Assembly (NCBI GenBank): GCA_963082975.1
Contig: OY720345.1
Coordinates: 10,690,491-10,754,490 of the forward strand
Length of the DNA stretch: 64,000 nt
DNA from: Labia minor
Lineage: Eukaryota; Arthropoda; Insecta; Dermaptera; Spongiphoridae
Direction: 5' to 3'
Below are positions 12,525 through 25,528 of this stretch, piece after piece. The notes beneath the pieces were generated by a model. The model was not told where the DNA came from. It did no database searches and saw only the letters and a program-made list of their open reading frames with translations. The translations under genes were made by a program, and so were the position numbers. Position 1 is the stretch's first letter, and each line of letters begins with the position of its first letter.

Positions 12525-12700
12525 CCTGGGACACCGAACTATCACTCGACCCTTTAACCAATTTATACAATTTATTTTTATATACTTTAAAAATTTTACA
12601 ATTTTTTAATTATTTATTATAATTGTTAAATGGGATTTCTAAAAATGACCCATTAAAAATTTGTTTCCTAAAATGTTTCAAATTAATTAAAATAAATTGT
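12525..12700 (-). mobile_element. Family 3 (Helitron-like) fragment
   Basis: ACCTGGGACACCGAACTATC and the following ACCCTTTAA plus AT-rich stretch match the inner GC-rich motif of family 3 (also at 30632). The outer hairpin end is absent. Confidence 0.5.
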
Positions 12701-13059
12701 ATAAATGTTCATTTATAAAATCTATATATCTGTGAGTTTGTTTTTCGATTTTTTAAATTTTGATTTTGGATTCGATTAGAGCTTAAAATGTGTAAATGTA
12801 AAGTGGTCTTGGTTTTTTTAAAATTCGTTTGGGAACATGGTCAAATCGGCAGTCAAAGTTGAAAATTCCCCATATATTATAACTACTGTAATTAGTATTA
12901 TTATAATGTAAAATTATAAAGAAAAAATGTTTAGACATTATTATAGACATTTTCATTCTGTAAATTAAATAATTTTATTTCATTTAAATAAATATCTATT
13001 TTTAAATATTTTTTTCTCTCTACATTATTTATCTAATTCTCACAATATATTAAGATCAT

Positions 13060-14010
13060 ACCGGGACCCCGAGCCTCGGCTCTGTAATTAAGTTAAAAAA
13101 AAAAAATTCATTATTATTGATAAATATATATCGTAATTTATAATTATAAAATATTATTAAAATATATATTTTTAATTTTATTTCGAAATTAAATAAAAAA
13201 TTTTAAAATATTTTAAATATAAAAAAAATATATATTTTTAATTTTATTTCGAAATTAAATAAAAAATTTTAAAATATTTTAAATATAAAAAAAATATTAA
13301 TACAATATTCTTTAAAAAAAGGCGGGAGTCAAATTTCAATATAAATGTCATTTGTGATGTCATCAATATATAAATTAATAATAAATAATATTAATAAATA
13401 TTAAATTTAATAAAAGAACAATGAATAAATAAATATAAAATAGTAATTTATTAAAATGTAAACAATAGATAAAAAGAAAAAAAATAACAAATTCATTATT
13501 TTCATTTTCATTTTTAAATAACGATTCACCCGGCGAGTTTCGAACCGACGAAATCCACTCGTTAAAACATCTCTCTAGCCACTGTACTATATATGTTTAG
13601 ATAAAAAATTGTCATTTTTTTACTGTCTTAGCAGGCAGATTTGATGTTTTTTATTTTATTTTTTTTTTTTTTGAGAGAGATTAATAAATATCTATATATA
13701 TTTTATTAAAAATAAATATTTTTAATTTTATTTCGAAATTAAATAATAAATTTTAAAATATTTTAAATAAAAAAAAATATTAATACAAATAAAAATGGAG
13801 GCCAATTTTGACGTTTTCCATATATAATTTTCAATTAAGAAATTAATAATGAAGCTGAATGTTTCAAGAGATATCATCAATAAAACTTAATTTTTCTTTA
13901 TAAATACTATATCTAGTGTGAATTTGAAAAAAATCGTTAGAGCGGTTTTTGAGAACCAATATATATAGATAGATAGATATATACAATTTTAGCTAGCATA
14001 ATAAGATAAG
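13060..14010 (-). mobile_element. Family 3 (Helitron-like), long copy with a tRNA-like segment
   Basis: From ACCGGGACCCCGAGCCTCGG to GCTAGCATAATAAGATAAG. It includes a tandem 67-base repeat (13161-13294), a minus-strand tRNA-like patch near 13528-13592 (GGTTCGAAACTCGCC resembles a Pol III B box) and a tail with GTTAGAGCGGTTTTTGAGAA and (GATA)n. The same order recurs at 38800-39959. No open frame is present. Confidence 0.6.
13161..13294. repeat. Tandem 67-bp duplication
   Basis: Two near-identical 67-base units starting AATATATATTTTTAATTTTA, each containing TTTCGAAATTAAAT. Single diverged units recur near 13710, 31340, 39080 and 39645, always inside family 3. Confidence 0.8.
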
Positions 14011-14457
14011 ATAAGATTTGATGTTGATTGATATATTTGATATGTTTCTGCCCAACCTAATACTAATACTTACATGGTTATAAAGAAAAATTTACAATTA
14101 ATCATATTCCTTGAAATCAAAATACCATTCCATTTCAATAATTATAAAATTTTTATTTTCAGTTTAAAAATTCAATCTCGTACATCTAATATAATATCGT
14201 ATATAAATTAATAGTCCAAACACTTTCATTTGTCTCTCTTCACTAAAATAAACTAAATAAATTTATTAATATTTCAATTATTTATTAAATTTTTCATATT
14301 GAAGAATTGATATAAAAGAAAAAGAAAGTGAATGAATTCTTATAACGTTTTATAAAATAAAAATATATATAATAGTACAATTATTTGATTAAAACTCATC
14401 ACTTATTTATCATACGCCAATACCTCGTTTTGCATTTTTTCAAAATTATTTAATTTT

Positions 14458-15101
14458 ACTATCTCGCCAGAAATAGTATTGCGATCACGACAATTTTCGA
14501 TGTCGAGATTTTGATGTTTTTATACGTTTTAAAGGTTCCTGAATCATTTTCACTTAGGTTGAGAAAAATGTCTGTGTATGTGTGTGTTTGTATGTAGACA
14601 AGATTACGCAAAAACGGTTTGAGCTAGAATGATATAATTTGGTAGATGGGCATTATTCAAAATTCATAGTTTTCTATCAACTTTTGAGAAATGTAGCTTA
14701 TTCGGGAGAGGGTCATTACCTATCACGTTTTCATTTTTTTCCCTTAAAACTGACCGTAAAAATAAAAATATATGTTTGATCGTTTTTCACATGATTAAAA
14801 ATTGTTTAAAAGTGCTATATATAGAATTTCAGCTTGATTCAATCGCTGGAAGTACCGGAATTAGTTTTTAAACTTCAAAATCAAGGAACAGGTTTTCAAT
14901 TTAAATTTAATATATGTTAATTATTTAATTAATTTAATTGTGAATAACAATACTATATCGCAAATTTAATTTTTTTAAAATTAATTAATTAATGAATCTG
15001 ATTCAATTCTAATTTATATCATTAATTAAATTTAATTTAAATATAATATATATTAATCAATTCAATTCAAATTTGCGAGATACTCAGAGGAGACACTCCA
15101 G
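14458..15101 (+). mobile_element. Family 2 element, copy e
   Basis: ACTATCTCGCCAGAAATAGT 5' hairpin, ATGTCTGTGTATGTG microsatellite, core, and a GCGAGATACTCAGAGGAGACACTCCAG 3' end in which the hairpin has two mismatches. The AT-rich zone between core and 3' end is expanded. Flanked by T runs on both sides. Confidence 0.75.
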
Positions 15102-17781
15102 ATGTTTTTTTTTAAGAAATTCTTCATTTTAATTTTTAAATATAATTAAAAATAAAATTGTTCTCGCCGATGATTTGGAGAAACTAAATGTAAAAAGAAA
15201 TAAGCAAGAGTTCGAATAACGATTATTATACATTAATATTTCTAAATAAATTCATTTATAACCCTACGGAGCCCATTGACACATAACGATTTTCACAATT
15301 TGCCTAAAAAACTACAATAGTTTATCAAATTCAAAACTTAACTTAAATTTTTTTATATATTATAAATATTAAGTAAACATTGACAGTTATGTTATGTATG
15401 TATGAATGATTATATTATTTTTTTAACAATTTAATATTTTATTATTAATTTTTCAAGGTTCATTTTAAATATTAATTAATATCATTTAATATAATATATT
15501 TTTATTATAATTATATTAAAATTAGGTTTGTATTAAATATGAGTTTGCTTAATAAATACATAATTATTATTAATAAATCTTTCAAATTAGCAAATTTAAT
15601 TAATATATACTACTATTTAGGTATTTAGTTATCTTTTGAATTTGTCTTCTTCCTTCGAAAAAAAAAAAAAAAAATACGATTTCAAATTTCAATGAATCGC
15701 ACATTCTATCGAGTGAAAATATAAGGTTGGAGGCATTTTAAATTTAAGTTGGAATCGTCTTGGAGATAAATAAACGACTATTTTATACAAGAATAAAAGA
15801 ACTTGAGCAATGTACATCCCTCTTTTCCTACATGGAAGAAAAGACATTTGTATGCTGATGAAGAATCAGGTTTCTTTTTTTTTTTTTTTTTTTTTTTTTG
15901 TAAAAGTGGCTCTTCTATTGAATTAAAAATTAAAATCTCTTTTTATTAAATTTATATTTGTTTAATAAAAAAAAAAGTCGAAAAAACCGAATAAACAAAC
16001 AAACAAACAATTTCCATGAATATTATACTAATTATTATTTTTCTTTTTTAAATTTTGTCAATCGTTATTTGTTTAACAGAGTGAATTACTCATCTCAAAA
16101 TAATGAAATCGTTTTTATTAAATGTTTTGGTTAAATTGAAATTCACAATTTTTAACATTAAAACTCATTATTTTTGTAACATTTAATCATTTTCAAGTTA
16201 GTAGTATTCTTTCTAATAGAAAACAAACAAATTTATAAAATTTGTATTATAAAATTAAAAAAAAAATATTCCTGCACTTTTGCTGAATTGAATTCATTAT
16301 AATATATAAAATTTTATATACATATAATCGTACAAAAGTTTTTTGCGATATACCATAAGTAAGCAAGCATTCATTCGAGTATAATATTTTGTCATCAGAG
16401 AATATTCAAAATTCTTCTCTCTTTATATTTTAGAAACTTTCTAACATCAAAAATACTCTATTTCTATATTTTTTTCTTATATTCTCTATGCATATTATCT
16501 TGAGAATATACGATATTCAAACCTTTTTCCGGAAGTTAGATTTTTTTTATTTTATCCGCTCTTTTGCGCCCTTTAACCATTAAATAGGAAATCCTTTTCC
16601 TACAGGCATGAAGTTTTATGATATGTAGTAACATTATAAAAACATAAAAAAAAAGAGGGATGAAGTTCATATGAAAAAGAATAAGAAATGGTAATTTCGT
16701 AGGTAGGAGACACTTTTCATTTCTCAATTCATTTGAATAAATATTTTTAAAATGTACAGTTTTTTTTTAATGAAAAACAAAAATTAATTCTTCTTTTTCT
16801 TTAATTCTAAATTCCAAATTATTTGGAACTACTTACTAAGATATTTGAAAATACAAAGTTAATAATATTTGTCTTCTCAATAGTTAACAAATTATTATAT
16901 ATATTCTAATCATTAATAACTCTTGCATTCTTTAATATTATTCATTTTATTTAATTTAATGTTTTAAAAAATGGAATAGAAAAATAGAAATAATTTAAAA
17001 TTTTATAATAATAAGTAAACATCAATTTAAGTAGGAGTTTACTCAACAGGACCCCTGTTGAGTCCAAATGAGTCCTGTTAAGAACTCGCCAAAATAAATT
17101 ATTCAAAAGCGCATAAACAAATCCCCTGCTTGCATTAACTATTTTAATTATATAAAAAACTGGTAATCCACGGTCGCCAGCAATCTTTTTTTTTAAATAA
17201 AGATTAGCTTAACCTTTTCATTCATTAATACCTACCTAAATAATTAGGAATCAATTTTTACCAGTTTATTGGTTGGACTCAAATATCTCTTAAATTATAG
17301 GAAATATTTAAATCGTATTTAAAGAAATAAATAAAAACATTGAAATTTCTACAAACTACAATTAATTCAACACCCCTGCGTTTCTTAGTGGAACAAGAAA
17401 ATATTTATTAAATAAAACAAATTTAATTGGTTTTCTGTTCTATTTATAAAATTAAATTTGTAACAAATACAAAATATTACAAAAAGGTAGTTACAAGAAT
17501 ATAAAACTAATCTTAAACATACTAAATTATATAACTAAATTTGAGGTTGTTCTGTATACAAAGAAAGAAAATCTTTTAACCAGTGGACCTCAAATAAACA
17601 ATATTTCAAATTATAATTTAGAAGTAAGTTAACAAATGAATTAATATAAATTCAAATACCTTGACAGAGCAATAATTAAACAAAAGGATAATTTATCAAA
17701 CCTTAAATAATGGTTTTATAATTGCAAAAGTATAATCGAAAAGTCCTCCAGATGGACCTTCCTTCTCGAATGACCAACGTA
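15102..17781. other. AT-rich spacer
   Basis: No gene recognised. Poly-T at 15877-15899, (AAAC)n at 16001-16012. At 17046-17066 there is a perfect CTCAACAGG/CCTGTTGAG hairpin. No Pol III boxes or splice-supported open frames were seen. Confidence 0.5.
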
Positions 17782-18507
17782 CAGGGTGGGGCAGAAAAAC
17801 CTATCCGATTTCAAATTCCTTTTTATCAGAAGAGGGAGCAGGTAGAGTAGTGGGGTAAAAACCGTTAGGAAGCCGGTTTTATGCCATTTGTCATTAGTCA
17901 ACATGCCTTGTTCTGGTGAACATCGTGCTATTGTTATTGAGCGGTTTATCGAAAACGGCGGTTCGATAATTGCTACACAACGTGCTTTTGTTTCATACTG
18001 GAAAATTCTCTTCGACCCAATATGGAAGAAAATGGCGTTTAAAATATGTGGTTTCAAAAGGATGGTGCAACCGCCCACACATCGCGACGATCAATGGACA
18101 TTCTCAGGGAAATGTTTCCACGTTCCCTCATTTCTCCGAGAGGTGATCTTGGCTGGCCGCCGCGCTCACCGGATCTCACTCCATGTGACTTCTTCCTTTG
18201 GGGTTACCTTAAATCGAAGGTTTACCAGCATCGACCAAGGACCCTTCTTGCTTTACGAAGGGAAATTGCTCGGGCAATTGAAGAAATTTCTGTGGAAATG
18301 ACGGTGAAAGTCATGGAAAGCTACCGCGAGCGCCTAAATCAGTGTATCCGCTCCCAAGGACGACATTTGAGTGATGTACTTTTCAAAACTTAAATTTAAA
18401 AATGGCATAAAATTGGCGATATGTTAATACAAGAAATTTTTTGACAAGCTGAGTGGTTTTAATTTTATAACGTTTTGAAATCGGATAGGTATTTCTGCCC
18501 CACCTTG
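17782..18507 (+). mobile_element. Tc1/mariner element with broken transposase
   Basis: A 726-bp element flanked by TA on both sides, with about 35-bp terminal inverted repeats (CAGGGTGGGGCAGAAAAACC at left). It carries the N-terminal helix-turn-helix (EHRAIVIERFIENGGSIIAT) and, in another frame, the catalytic C-terminus with FQKDGATAHT and WPPRSPDLTPCDFFLWGYLK. The middle, including the first catalytic Asp, is deleted and the frame is shifted, so it is inactive. Confidence 0.9.
17888..18393 (+). pseudogene. mariner-like transposase remnant
   Basis: Two frames of one gene. The first (from 17888) encodes the DNA-binding N-terminus; the second (18046 to the stop after FKT) keeps the second Asp (QKDGA) and the final acidic region (SPDLTPCDFF). 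About half the normal length (family about 340 residues) is lost at the junction near 17985-18045. Confidence 0.85.
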
Positions 18508-21216
18508 TAGAATAGGACACAGAACGAAAGGCATAAAAACAAGATGGCAAATAAATATTCAAATTCTCAGTCCCGTGTCACGTGACAGTGTTGACCCCTT
18601 CGCCCGTAGAGTTTTCAAAAATTTTAAATAACTAATTAGCAGGAGGTTTAATTTTGATTAAACAGTTGGTAATAAAGAAATGTCAAATTTGAAAATAAAT
18701 AAAATTAACCCTGGAAATATTCAGAATAGACTTTGAATATGAAGAGTGCATTTATTTATTTATTTATTTATTTTCAACAAGATAAATCTCTTATCCACTA
18801 TCATCATGATGTGAGAGTTTTATCTTCATGAATTTTGCCAAATATATGGATTAGATCAAATACCATTTTATTTTATTTTTTTGTAAAAATACATCAAATA
18901 GAAGGTTTCTACCACTTCAAAAATAATAATTAAGAATTTAATTACAATTTTTATTTAAATGTTTTTTATGACAAAAAAAAAAGTAAAGAAATATTTGAAG
19001 AGAAGATAACATCTCGCCTTGTATAAAGAGGTTGAAAATTGTTTAAAAAAAAAAAAGGCTGGTTCGAATTCTCATGAATATTATTTGGCGAAGGCCCGTA
19101 CATCTTGCATGACGAATTCCCTTTGCATTACATTTGCCATATATTCACCTTTTCTTCCGAGCGCAAAGAAATACAATATAATCCAACGAAGAGAGAGAAG
19201 GAGAGCAAAAAAAAAGATGAATAGAGGAAATTATATTTCCTTATTGGAATCTCTCTCAGGAATTGAAATACTGGTATATTTTGATATTTATAAAAAATAA
19301 AATATAGCTATCATTTTTATATTTCCTTCAATGAGAGTGTTTCTTGTTGCTCTTTAATCCAACCCCTTCGTTTACGAATCTGTTTGGTTCCCATTTTAGG
19401 TTTGTAAGTTAAATATCCTCACTCTCTCTCTCTCTCTGTGTGTGTGTGTGTATGTTTTGTTCATTCGTGCATTCAATCACATCCAAAAGGGCTGACTCGA
19501 AAGCTATGTAACAAAAGGTTTGCCTTTTTTTCCCATCAATCTCTCAAAAATAATAAATAAATAAATAATTCTATTTATTTTAAAATAATTTCCTATTAAT
19601 TGTATTTAATTTATATCAATACAATTTATAAAATATATTGTTAAAGCCTTTCCCTGATTTAGATTTATTTATTTTAATATCAATTTATTTTATATAATTT
19701 TTATAAGTTTTTTCTTTTTATATATATTTTCTTGTATATTTATATTCAAACACGTGGTCAGACTGTTTAATAGCTAAGTTGACTATGCAAAAGAGTCACG
19801 TGATCCCATACAGCCAATCACATTGCTACATTTGATAAGTTTTGGGCAAAGGGCTTCTGCCCTCTGCTTCGGAGAGGTGATCTCTCACTTGCTATTTGGA
19901 CTTGATATTGTTTACACGCTTTCGGCTTTTTAGCTGTGAATTCGCCATTTTTTTTAGATTTGTTGTTGACCACGTGTTTGGTAAACTGTGTTGAGTTATT
20001 ATTATTGTTATTTTTTTTGTAAACTTGTTTTGTGTTAGCTGAGCATTAGCTAGCATCTATTCTTTTTTATTTTTATATTTAATTTGTAAATTCTAAGGAT
20101 TATCTCCTTTAATTTTTATATTAATTTCATTTTTTATTTTTACTTTATGTTAATTTTCTTTTCATTAAATATTATAACGTGGCAACGAACCTTTTTTTTT
20201 ATTTGTAAAAAAGTGAATCTAATTTTTCCTTTGCAGATCCATATGTTAGCATCGGATATTTTGATTAATTTGATTTGTTATTATTTCTTTCCGATCTTGG
20301 TTCTCCAAGGCGAATCGCCTAAGCACTAATAGTCAAACGTACTCCACTCTTTGGTGAAATTTATTTCAGAATTCCTTCCCAATTAATTTTATTTTACTCC
20401 CCGTATGAAAGAGTTGAGAATTCTTTTTTTAACTCCTTCACTAGTGGCACAGGTGATCCGACAGGCTCAACAATATTTTATTTTGTTTCGGCTTGTCCAT
20501 ATATATTTTCAATGATGTTGATGTTACTTTATGAAAATATTTCTTTTTCTCCTTCAAAGAAATTCACAAATCGTCTCAGATCGTTTTTTTTTTTTTTTAT
20601 CATATCGCCTTCTCTATTTCGGATAAAGATGTCAAAAGTTGTCTTCAACGGATATTGCACTGTCAATAAAATATTTCAAATGGTTGCCGAGTCCAAAGCA
20701 ACGATGTTGACACTTGCGTCCATCATGCACCACCCTCTCTCGTTTATCTCCAACCCCTTTCTGACGACAATGACGACGATGACGTTTGGCACCAAAATCC
20801 CTTCCATTTATTATTACTATTGCATTTTATCTTTGTTTTTTTATTTTTTTTTTTTTTTTATAAATCATATAATAAAGACTATAAAAACAATTTATTAATT
20901 TAATATATTGAAATTCATATAAATGAAAATAGATTTAAAAATTTTCTTTTAGTTAATATATAAGTATAATATAATTGTTAAACAAATTTGAATATGTAGT
21001 TTGTTAGGAATTTGTGAGAAGTTGCCCTTTGATGTTTTATTAGAGAAATTTTCAAATAACATTTTCAGATTTTGACAGGAATGTGACAAAATAAGAGGGA
21101 GAGAGATGTAAAATAAAAATAAAAATTAAAATTGATTTATGTATTTTTTTTTTTTTAAATTTATAAAATAATAATAAAATATTAAATTAAATTGATTTGA
21201 ATTGATAATAGATATA
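18508..21216. other. Spacer with less AT-rich blocks of unknown nature
   Basis: No gene recognised. The block at 19745-20030 (CACGTG sites, CCAAT, CTTCGG-rich) and the block at 20280-20480 (containing GTGGCACAGGTGATCCGAC) have unusual composition and could be a degenerate solo LTR plus primer-binding site. No LTR pair was found. A 128-codon open frame at 20512-20898 is rich in Phe/Ser from T runs and matches no family I know. Confidence 0.35.
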
Positions 21217-21871
21217 CGAGGTTTGTTCAAAAGAAAAGGTGAATTTTGAATTATTTCGAAAAGTATTTATTTATTTATCAATATGCATTTTGTCCCCTTC
21301 AAAGTAATTCCTCTCACATATAATGAATGCACTTATGCTAGCGCTTCTTCCAATCGTCGAAACACTTCTGAAATGCGCTTTTCGGTATGGCCATCAGAGC
21401 TCCTTCTTCGATTCCAACTTAATCTCGTTACTTGTGGCAAAACGCTTTCCTTTCATTGTTCTCTTCAGTTTTGGAAATAGGAAAAATTTGCAAGGAGACA
21501 AATCTGGTAAATACGGTGGTTGAGGCATGATTACAGTGTTGTAAATTACGAACAAGCAATGATGTGTGAGCTGGTGCATTATTCATGATTTGTTTTTTCA
21601 CAATTCTGAACGTTTGAGCCGAATTGCTTCACGCAAACGTTGTATAACTTCCTTGTAGTATTCTTTATTAACAGTAAGACATGTTTGCAAGAACTCATAT
21701 TGCGTAAAAAAGTAAAAAATCGAAGAACACACAAAAACTACTAATCTAAAATGGCTGGAATGTCAACATATGAGAAACATATGTGTACCAACATAACAAA
21801 AAAAAAATGATAATCGAATCTAAACAGCCCGCGAAAATTCATAATTCACCTTTTCTTTTCAACAAACCTCG
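21217..21871 (-). mobile_element. mariner element, deleted
   Basis: A 655-bp element flanked by TA, with inverted ends CGAGGTTTGTTCAAAAGAAA and its near-complement. The minus strand holds mariner C-terminal motifs: AHHCLFV-like upstream and PQPPYLPDLSPCKFFLFPKL, where the canonical third Asp is replaced by Lys (CK for CD). The N-terminal two thirds are missing. Confidence 0.88.
21394..21579 (-). pseudogene. mariner transposase C-terminal fragment
   Basis: Encodes PYLPDLSPCKFFLFPKLKRT, the YSPDLAPxDFxLFPxLK signature with the catalytic Asp changed. No intact start or upstream domain. Confidence 0.8.
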
Positions 21872-22623
21872 TATTAGGCCTGATTATGTATGCATGCTAT
21901 CATTGTACCTTCGCCGTATATATATAGACAACAAAAATTTTTTCATAGCGTTCTTACCTTTGTCACAATAATATTGCAAAATATAACGAATTTTTTCAAT
22001 ATTTTTCTCCATAATTAATCACAAATAGATTTCTAACTACTAAACCAAATTCGATGTTTTGACCCTCAGTCTAACGCTCAAAAAGTCACTTTTCTAATGA
22101 GCACTTAGTAGTTGGTATTTGAATTTGTACATATCTACCTAAATAGAGTATATATAGTATAACTTATATCTATATATAATTATAATAATCATTAATACGA
22201 GTATTTGTAATGCCATTTGTATCTTAGAATCAATTGATAGTGTCCCTTGTGTTGATTCCGACGCAGCTAATGGTTAATAATAGTTGGTCAATAGTTTGAA
22301 TAGCCCTAAGGAAGAGGTAGTTTCTGTAATTAATGAGGAATGAGAATAGTAGGAGGAGGGTGGCAAGTAATTAGCTAAACGCAGGTGGAGGCAGTTACCA
22401 TAGAAACAGGATAATGATACTTGAGGCCAACCTGGACTGATAGATGAGCATAGAGAGTGCATTCATTATTATTATTATTATTAGTATTATTAACAACCAC
22501 CTGCAGCACTTTAATAATAGATCAAATACGAACATATGTACGAAACGAAATATAACGTTGACAATCATTAAAAATCTATTTATCTACACTTTACATAGTC
22601 TTTGTGTTATGCAACTATATATA
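21872..22623. other. AT-rich spacer
   Basis: No gene recognised. (ATT)n at 22464-22480; a purine-rich patch at 22300-22440 without coding signature. Confidence 0.45.
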
Positions 22624-23066
22624 CGAGGGTGTGGTGAAAAGTTTCCGGCCTGACCAAGAAAAACGATGTTTTTAAATTTTTTTTTTTTGCTATATTTTTC
22701 AACAACCCTGATACATTTCTCATAACGGTGCTCTAATTAATTAAATTTGATTTAATTTAATTTAAGTCTCATCAACAGTTATGAATCGAAGCAAAAATTC
22801 GTTTGGATTAAGCCTACATCGCCAAATTGTCGGTAGAAATGGTTTTTTGGTCTAACGTTAGCAAAAAAAAAAAAAAAAAACGCGGCACCCACGTTGCACA
22901 CACATTTCCATATTCAAATGGTTGTGCAAAATATTTCGCACACGTTCAGCTGACATCGTACAGTTCTCAGCTATCTTAAATGTTGAAAAATAAAGCAAAA
23001 AAAAAAAAAATAATTTAAAAACATCGTTTTTCTTGGTCAGGCCTGAAACTTTTCACCCCATCCTCG
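22624..23066 (-). mobile_element. mariner-derived MITE with 50-bp inverted repeats
   Basis: A 443-bp element between TA dinucleotides. The inverted ends are about 50 bp and nearly perfect (CGAGGGTGTGGTGAAAAGTT at left). On the minus strand an open stretch reads MSAERVRNILHNHLNMEMC, matching the mariner pattern ERVxxILHxxLxMxKxCARW, but the ARWVPR part is mutated and the catalytic domain is gone. Confidence 0.88.
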
Positions 23067-24342
23067 TATATAATATATATCACATAAAATAGTAAAATAT
23101 TATTTTATTTATTTATTGTTAAAGGTAAATACAAATAGAAATTAAATATAATACTTATAATATTATATTGTCTAAAGAATTTGTATAATTACTTTAAATA
23201 TATAACTATACTATATATAATTTTTAAATGTTCTTCCCCTTTAAGCCATTTATTGATTAATCTTTTTTTTTCAGTTTATTTAATTAGTTAAAAATGCGTT
23301 AAAATTAATAACAAATATAATAAGAAAGGATTTCAGAGAGTGATACTAATGATATCAATTTATTAGAATGAAAAAGGGGGAGCCAACAGTAAATTAGACT
23401 ATTTTTCTTATTAAGCCCAGGCCAAACAAGCTTGTGACTTTTTGCTCTCTCAAAGGGACTTTGTCAAATGAATTTAAACGTGAAAATTGTTTATACAATT
23501 GAATTCATTAAGAAGGAAATGAATAAAGTTAATTTTAGTATACTTCATTAAAAATAGTTCACTTTTATTGAAATTTATATAAATATATTATCTTAAGTAT
23601 ATAAAAACTATATACACTATATATATATACACATATATATATATATATAAATTTGAATTTATTGAAATTATTACATATTAACTGTTTAATGAAATAAATA
23701 AAATAATATAAATGCATTCTTTTGAAATTTATATGTAGTTTCATAAGAATATAATTGAAAATTATTTTATTTTTTTTATTAATTCAAATGTATCGATTGC
23801 TAGCTTGGTTGCTATTATTTCAATTTAATTTAATTCTTCAAGTCTTCTTCTATTATAAAAAAATATAACAACTAATTGACATTTCTATAAACGATATTCT
23901 TATAAAATGATAATTAATTAAAATAATTTTAATTTTTTACTAAATGATTAAATAAACATTTATTAATTTCATTAGATTCACTAAAATAAGTTTTAGATAA
24001 TGTAGGTATATATGTGGGAAGATAAATGGAAGGGGGGGGGGAAGAGAGTAAAGAGAGAAGATGAAGAAATAAACTTGCTGTGTCACCAGTTGTCTAACTT
24101 CAAGGGGACAATTTAATTTTTATAAATTATTATTCTCTTATCATTTTTCAAATAAAATGAGCACATAAATTAATTTAAAAATTAATATTTATAATTTAAA
24201 AAAAGTAATTAATATTCTCTTTATATGTATATACAATATCGTATAAAGAGTATATATATATATTGGTATATACATATTACATAGTGTATATATACAAATG
24301 TTATTTATTAGAATGTAGAAAAAGAGTGTAGAAGCGATTTAC
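23067..24342. other. AT-rich sequence downstream of the last visible CSGALNACT exon
   Basis: Intron following the exon at 24343-24490. No further exon recognised. G run at about 24032-24041 and (TA)n near 23618-23648. Confidence 0.45.
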
Positions 24343-24490
24343 CTTGGGATGCCAGATGTGGAAAATACCCGGGTCGGTGGCCCGTACCACTTTGACATTG
24401 CTGCGCACGTATTTTCGGTATAGCATGACATCCTCGCCACCCCAACCGACAATGTCTTCGTCGAAACCGCGTACTTTCAGGAAATCAGAG
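24343..24490 (-). CDS. CSGALNACT: CSGALNACT exon (GWGGED region)
   Basis: Fourth visible exon, 148 bases. The acceptor is TTTTTTTGCAG and the donor AAG|GTAAAT. Its first base completes the Arg of CQYR; 49 codons follow and it ends in phase 0. It encodes [20 protein letters not shown], then [17 protein letters not shown] and FHIWHPK. The WGGED motif is the acceptor-site signature shared with beta-1,4-galactosyltransferase-like folds, and the F-H-[LI]-W-H segment is conserved in the family. In relatives about 60 residues follow (with an SKAxxEASH...LGML-type segment). No such exon was recognised in the 24.3 kb downstream, so it is either beyond the window or missed. The intron before this exon is 11.3 kb. 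Confidence 0.95.
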
Positions 24491-24858
24491 CTGCAAAAAA
24501 AGAAACTTGGTTCACAACCAATTTCACACTTGCCTACATCCAAGGCGATTAGCTATTGTGACATAGGGGTGAAAACATTCAAAGGCTTTGATAAATGAGC
24601 GACTCAAAAAGCCATTAAGATTTCTAATAAAATATTGTGAGTGTGTATACGAAATCCAACAAAAAAAATATCTTTCTTTGATTCAATATACTATATAAGC
24701 GTTCCTTTCAAAATATATTACATCCTAGATTTATCGGTATGCCCTTGATGGAAAAAAAACAACATAATTTTATAAGAAATATGAAAAAAAAATTAAATTA
24801 TTTTATAATTCATTCGAATTAATTGTGTCAGTAAGTATTTATAATATAATAAATTTTT

Positions 24859-25528
24859 ATTATCTCGACAGAGTTAGTATTGCGATTACGAAAATTTTCG
24901 ATGTTGAGATTTTGATGGTTTTATACGTTTTGAAGGTTCCTGAGTCAATTTCACCAAGGTTGTAAAAAAATATCTCTCTCTCTCTCTCTGTGTGTGTAGA
25001 CAAGATTACGCAAAAACGGTTTGAGCTAGAATAAAAAAAAAATGATAAACGGGCATTATTCAAAATTTATAGTTTTCTATCAATTTTTGGGAAATGTAGC
25101 AAGAGGGTCATTACCTACCACGTTTTCATTTTGTTTCCTCTAAACTGACTATAAAAATAAAAAAATAAAGATAGATTTTTGATAGATAATTTTTCACATA
25201 ATTAAAAATTGTATAAAACTGCTATATATAGAATTTCAGCTTGATTGAATCACTTAAAGTACCGGAATTAATTTTTTTTAAATTTTGACTTAAAAATCAA
25301 AGTAAAGGTTTTAAATTTAAATTTAAGATATGTTTATTAATTAATTTAATTGTGAATAACAAGACTATACTGCAAATTTAATTGTTTTTATAAGTTAATT
25401 AATTAATTAATATAATTCAATGATACTTAATTTATAATTTATATAATAAATTTAATTTAATTTAAATATAATATATGTTACTCAATTCAATTCAAATTTG
25501 CGAGATATTCGAGTGGAGACACTCCAGA
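24859..25528 (+). mobile_element. Family 2 element, copy f
   Basis: 5' end with one substitution (ATTATCTCGAC), (CT)n/(GT)n microsatellite at 24974-24999, core, and a GCGAGATATTCGAGTGGAGACACTCCAG 3' end followed by a T7 run. Intronic, in CSGALNACT intron 24491-35812. Confidence 0.75.

Noticed and set aside
13528-13592. Functional tRNA gene on the minus strand
   Set aside because: Only a B-box-like motif fits; the A box is off-consensus and the arms do not form a cloverleaf by inspection. It also lies in a repeat.
18046-18393. Domesticated transposase gene
   Set aside because: The N-terminus is out of frame and about half the protein is deleted between intact TIRs, which fits a dead element.
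20512-20898. 128-codon frame as a gene
   Set aside because: Composition is driven by T runs, and no family resemblance or splice or promoter context was found.
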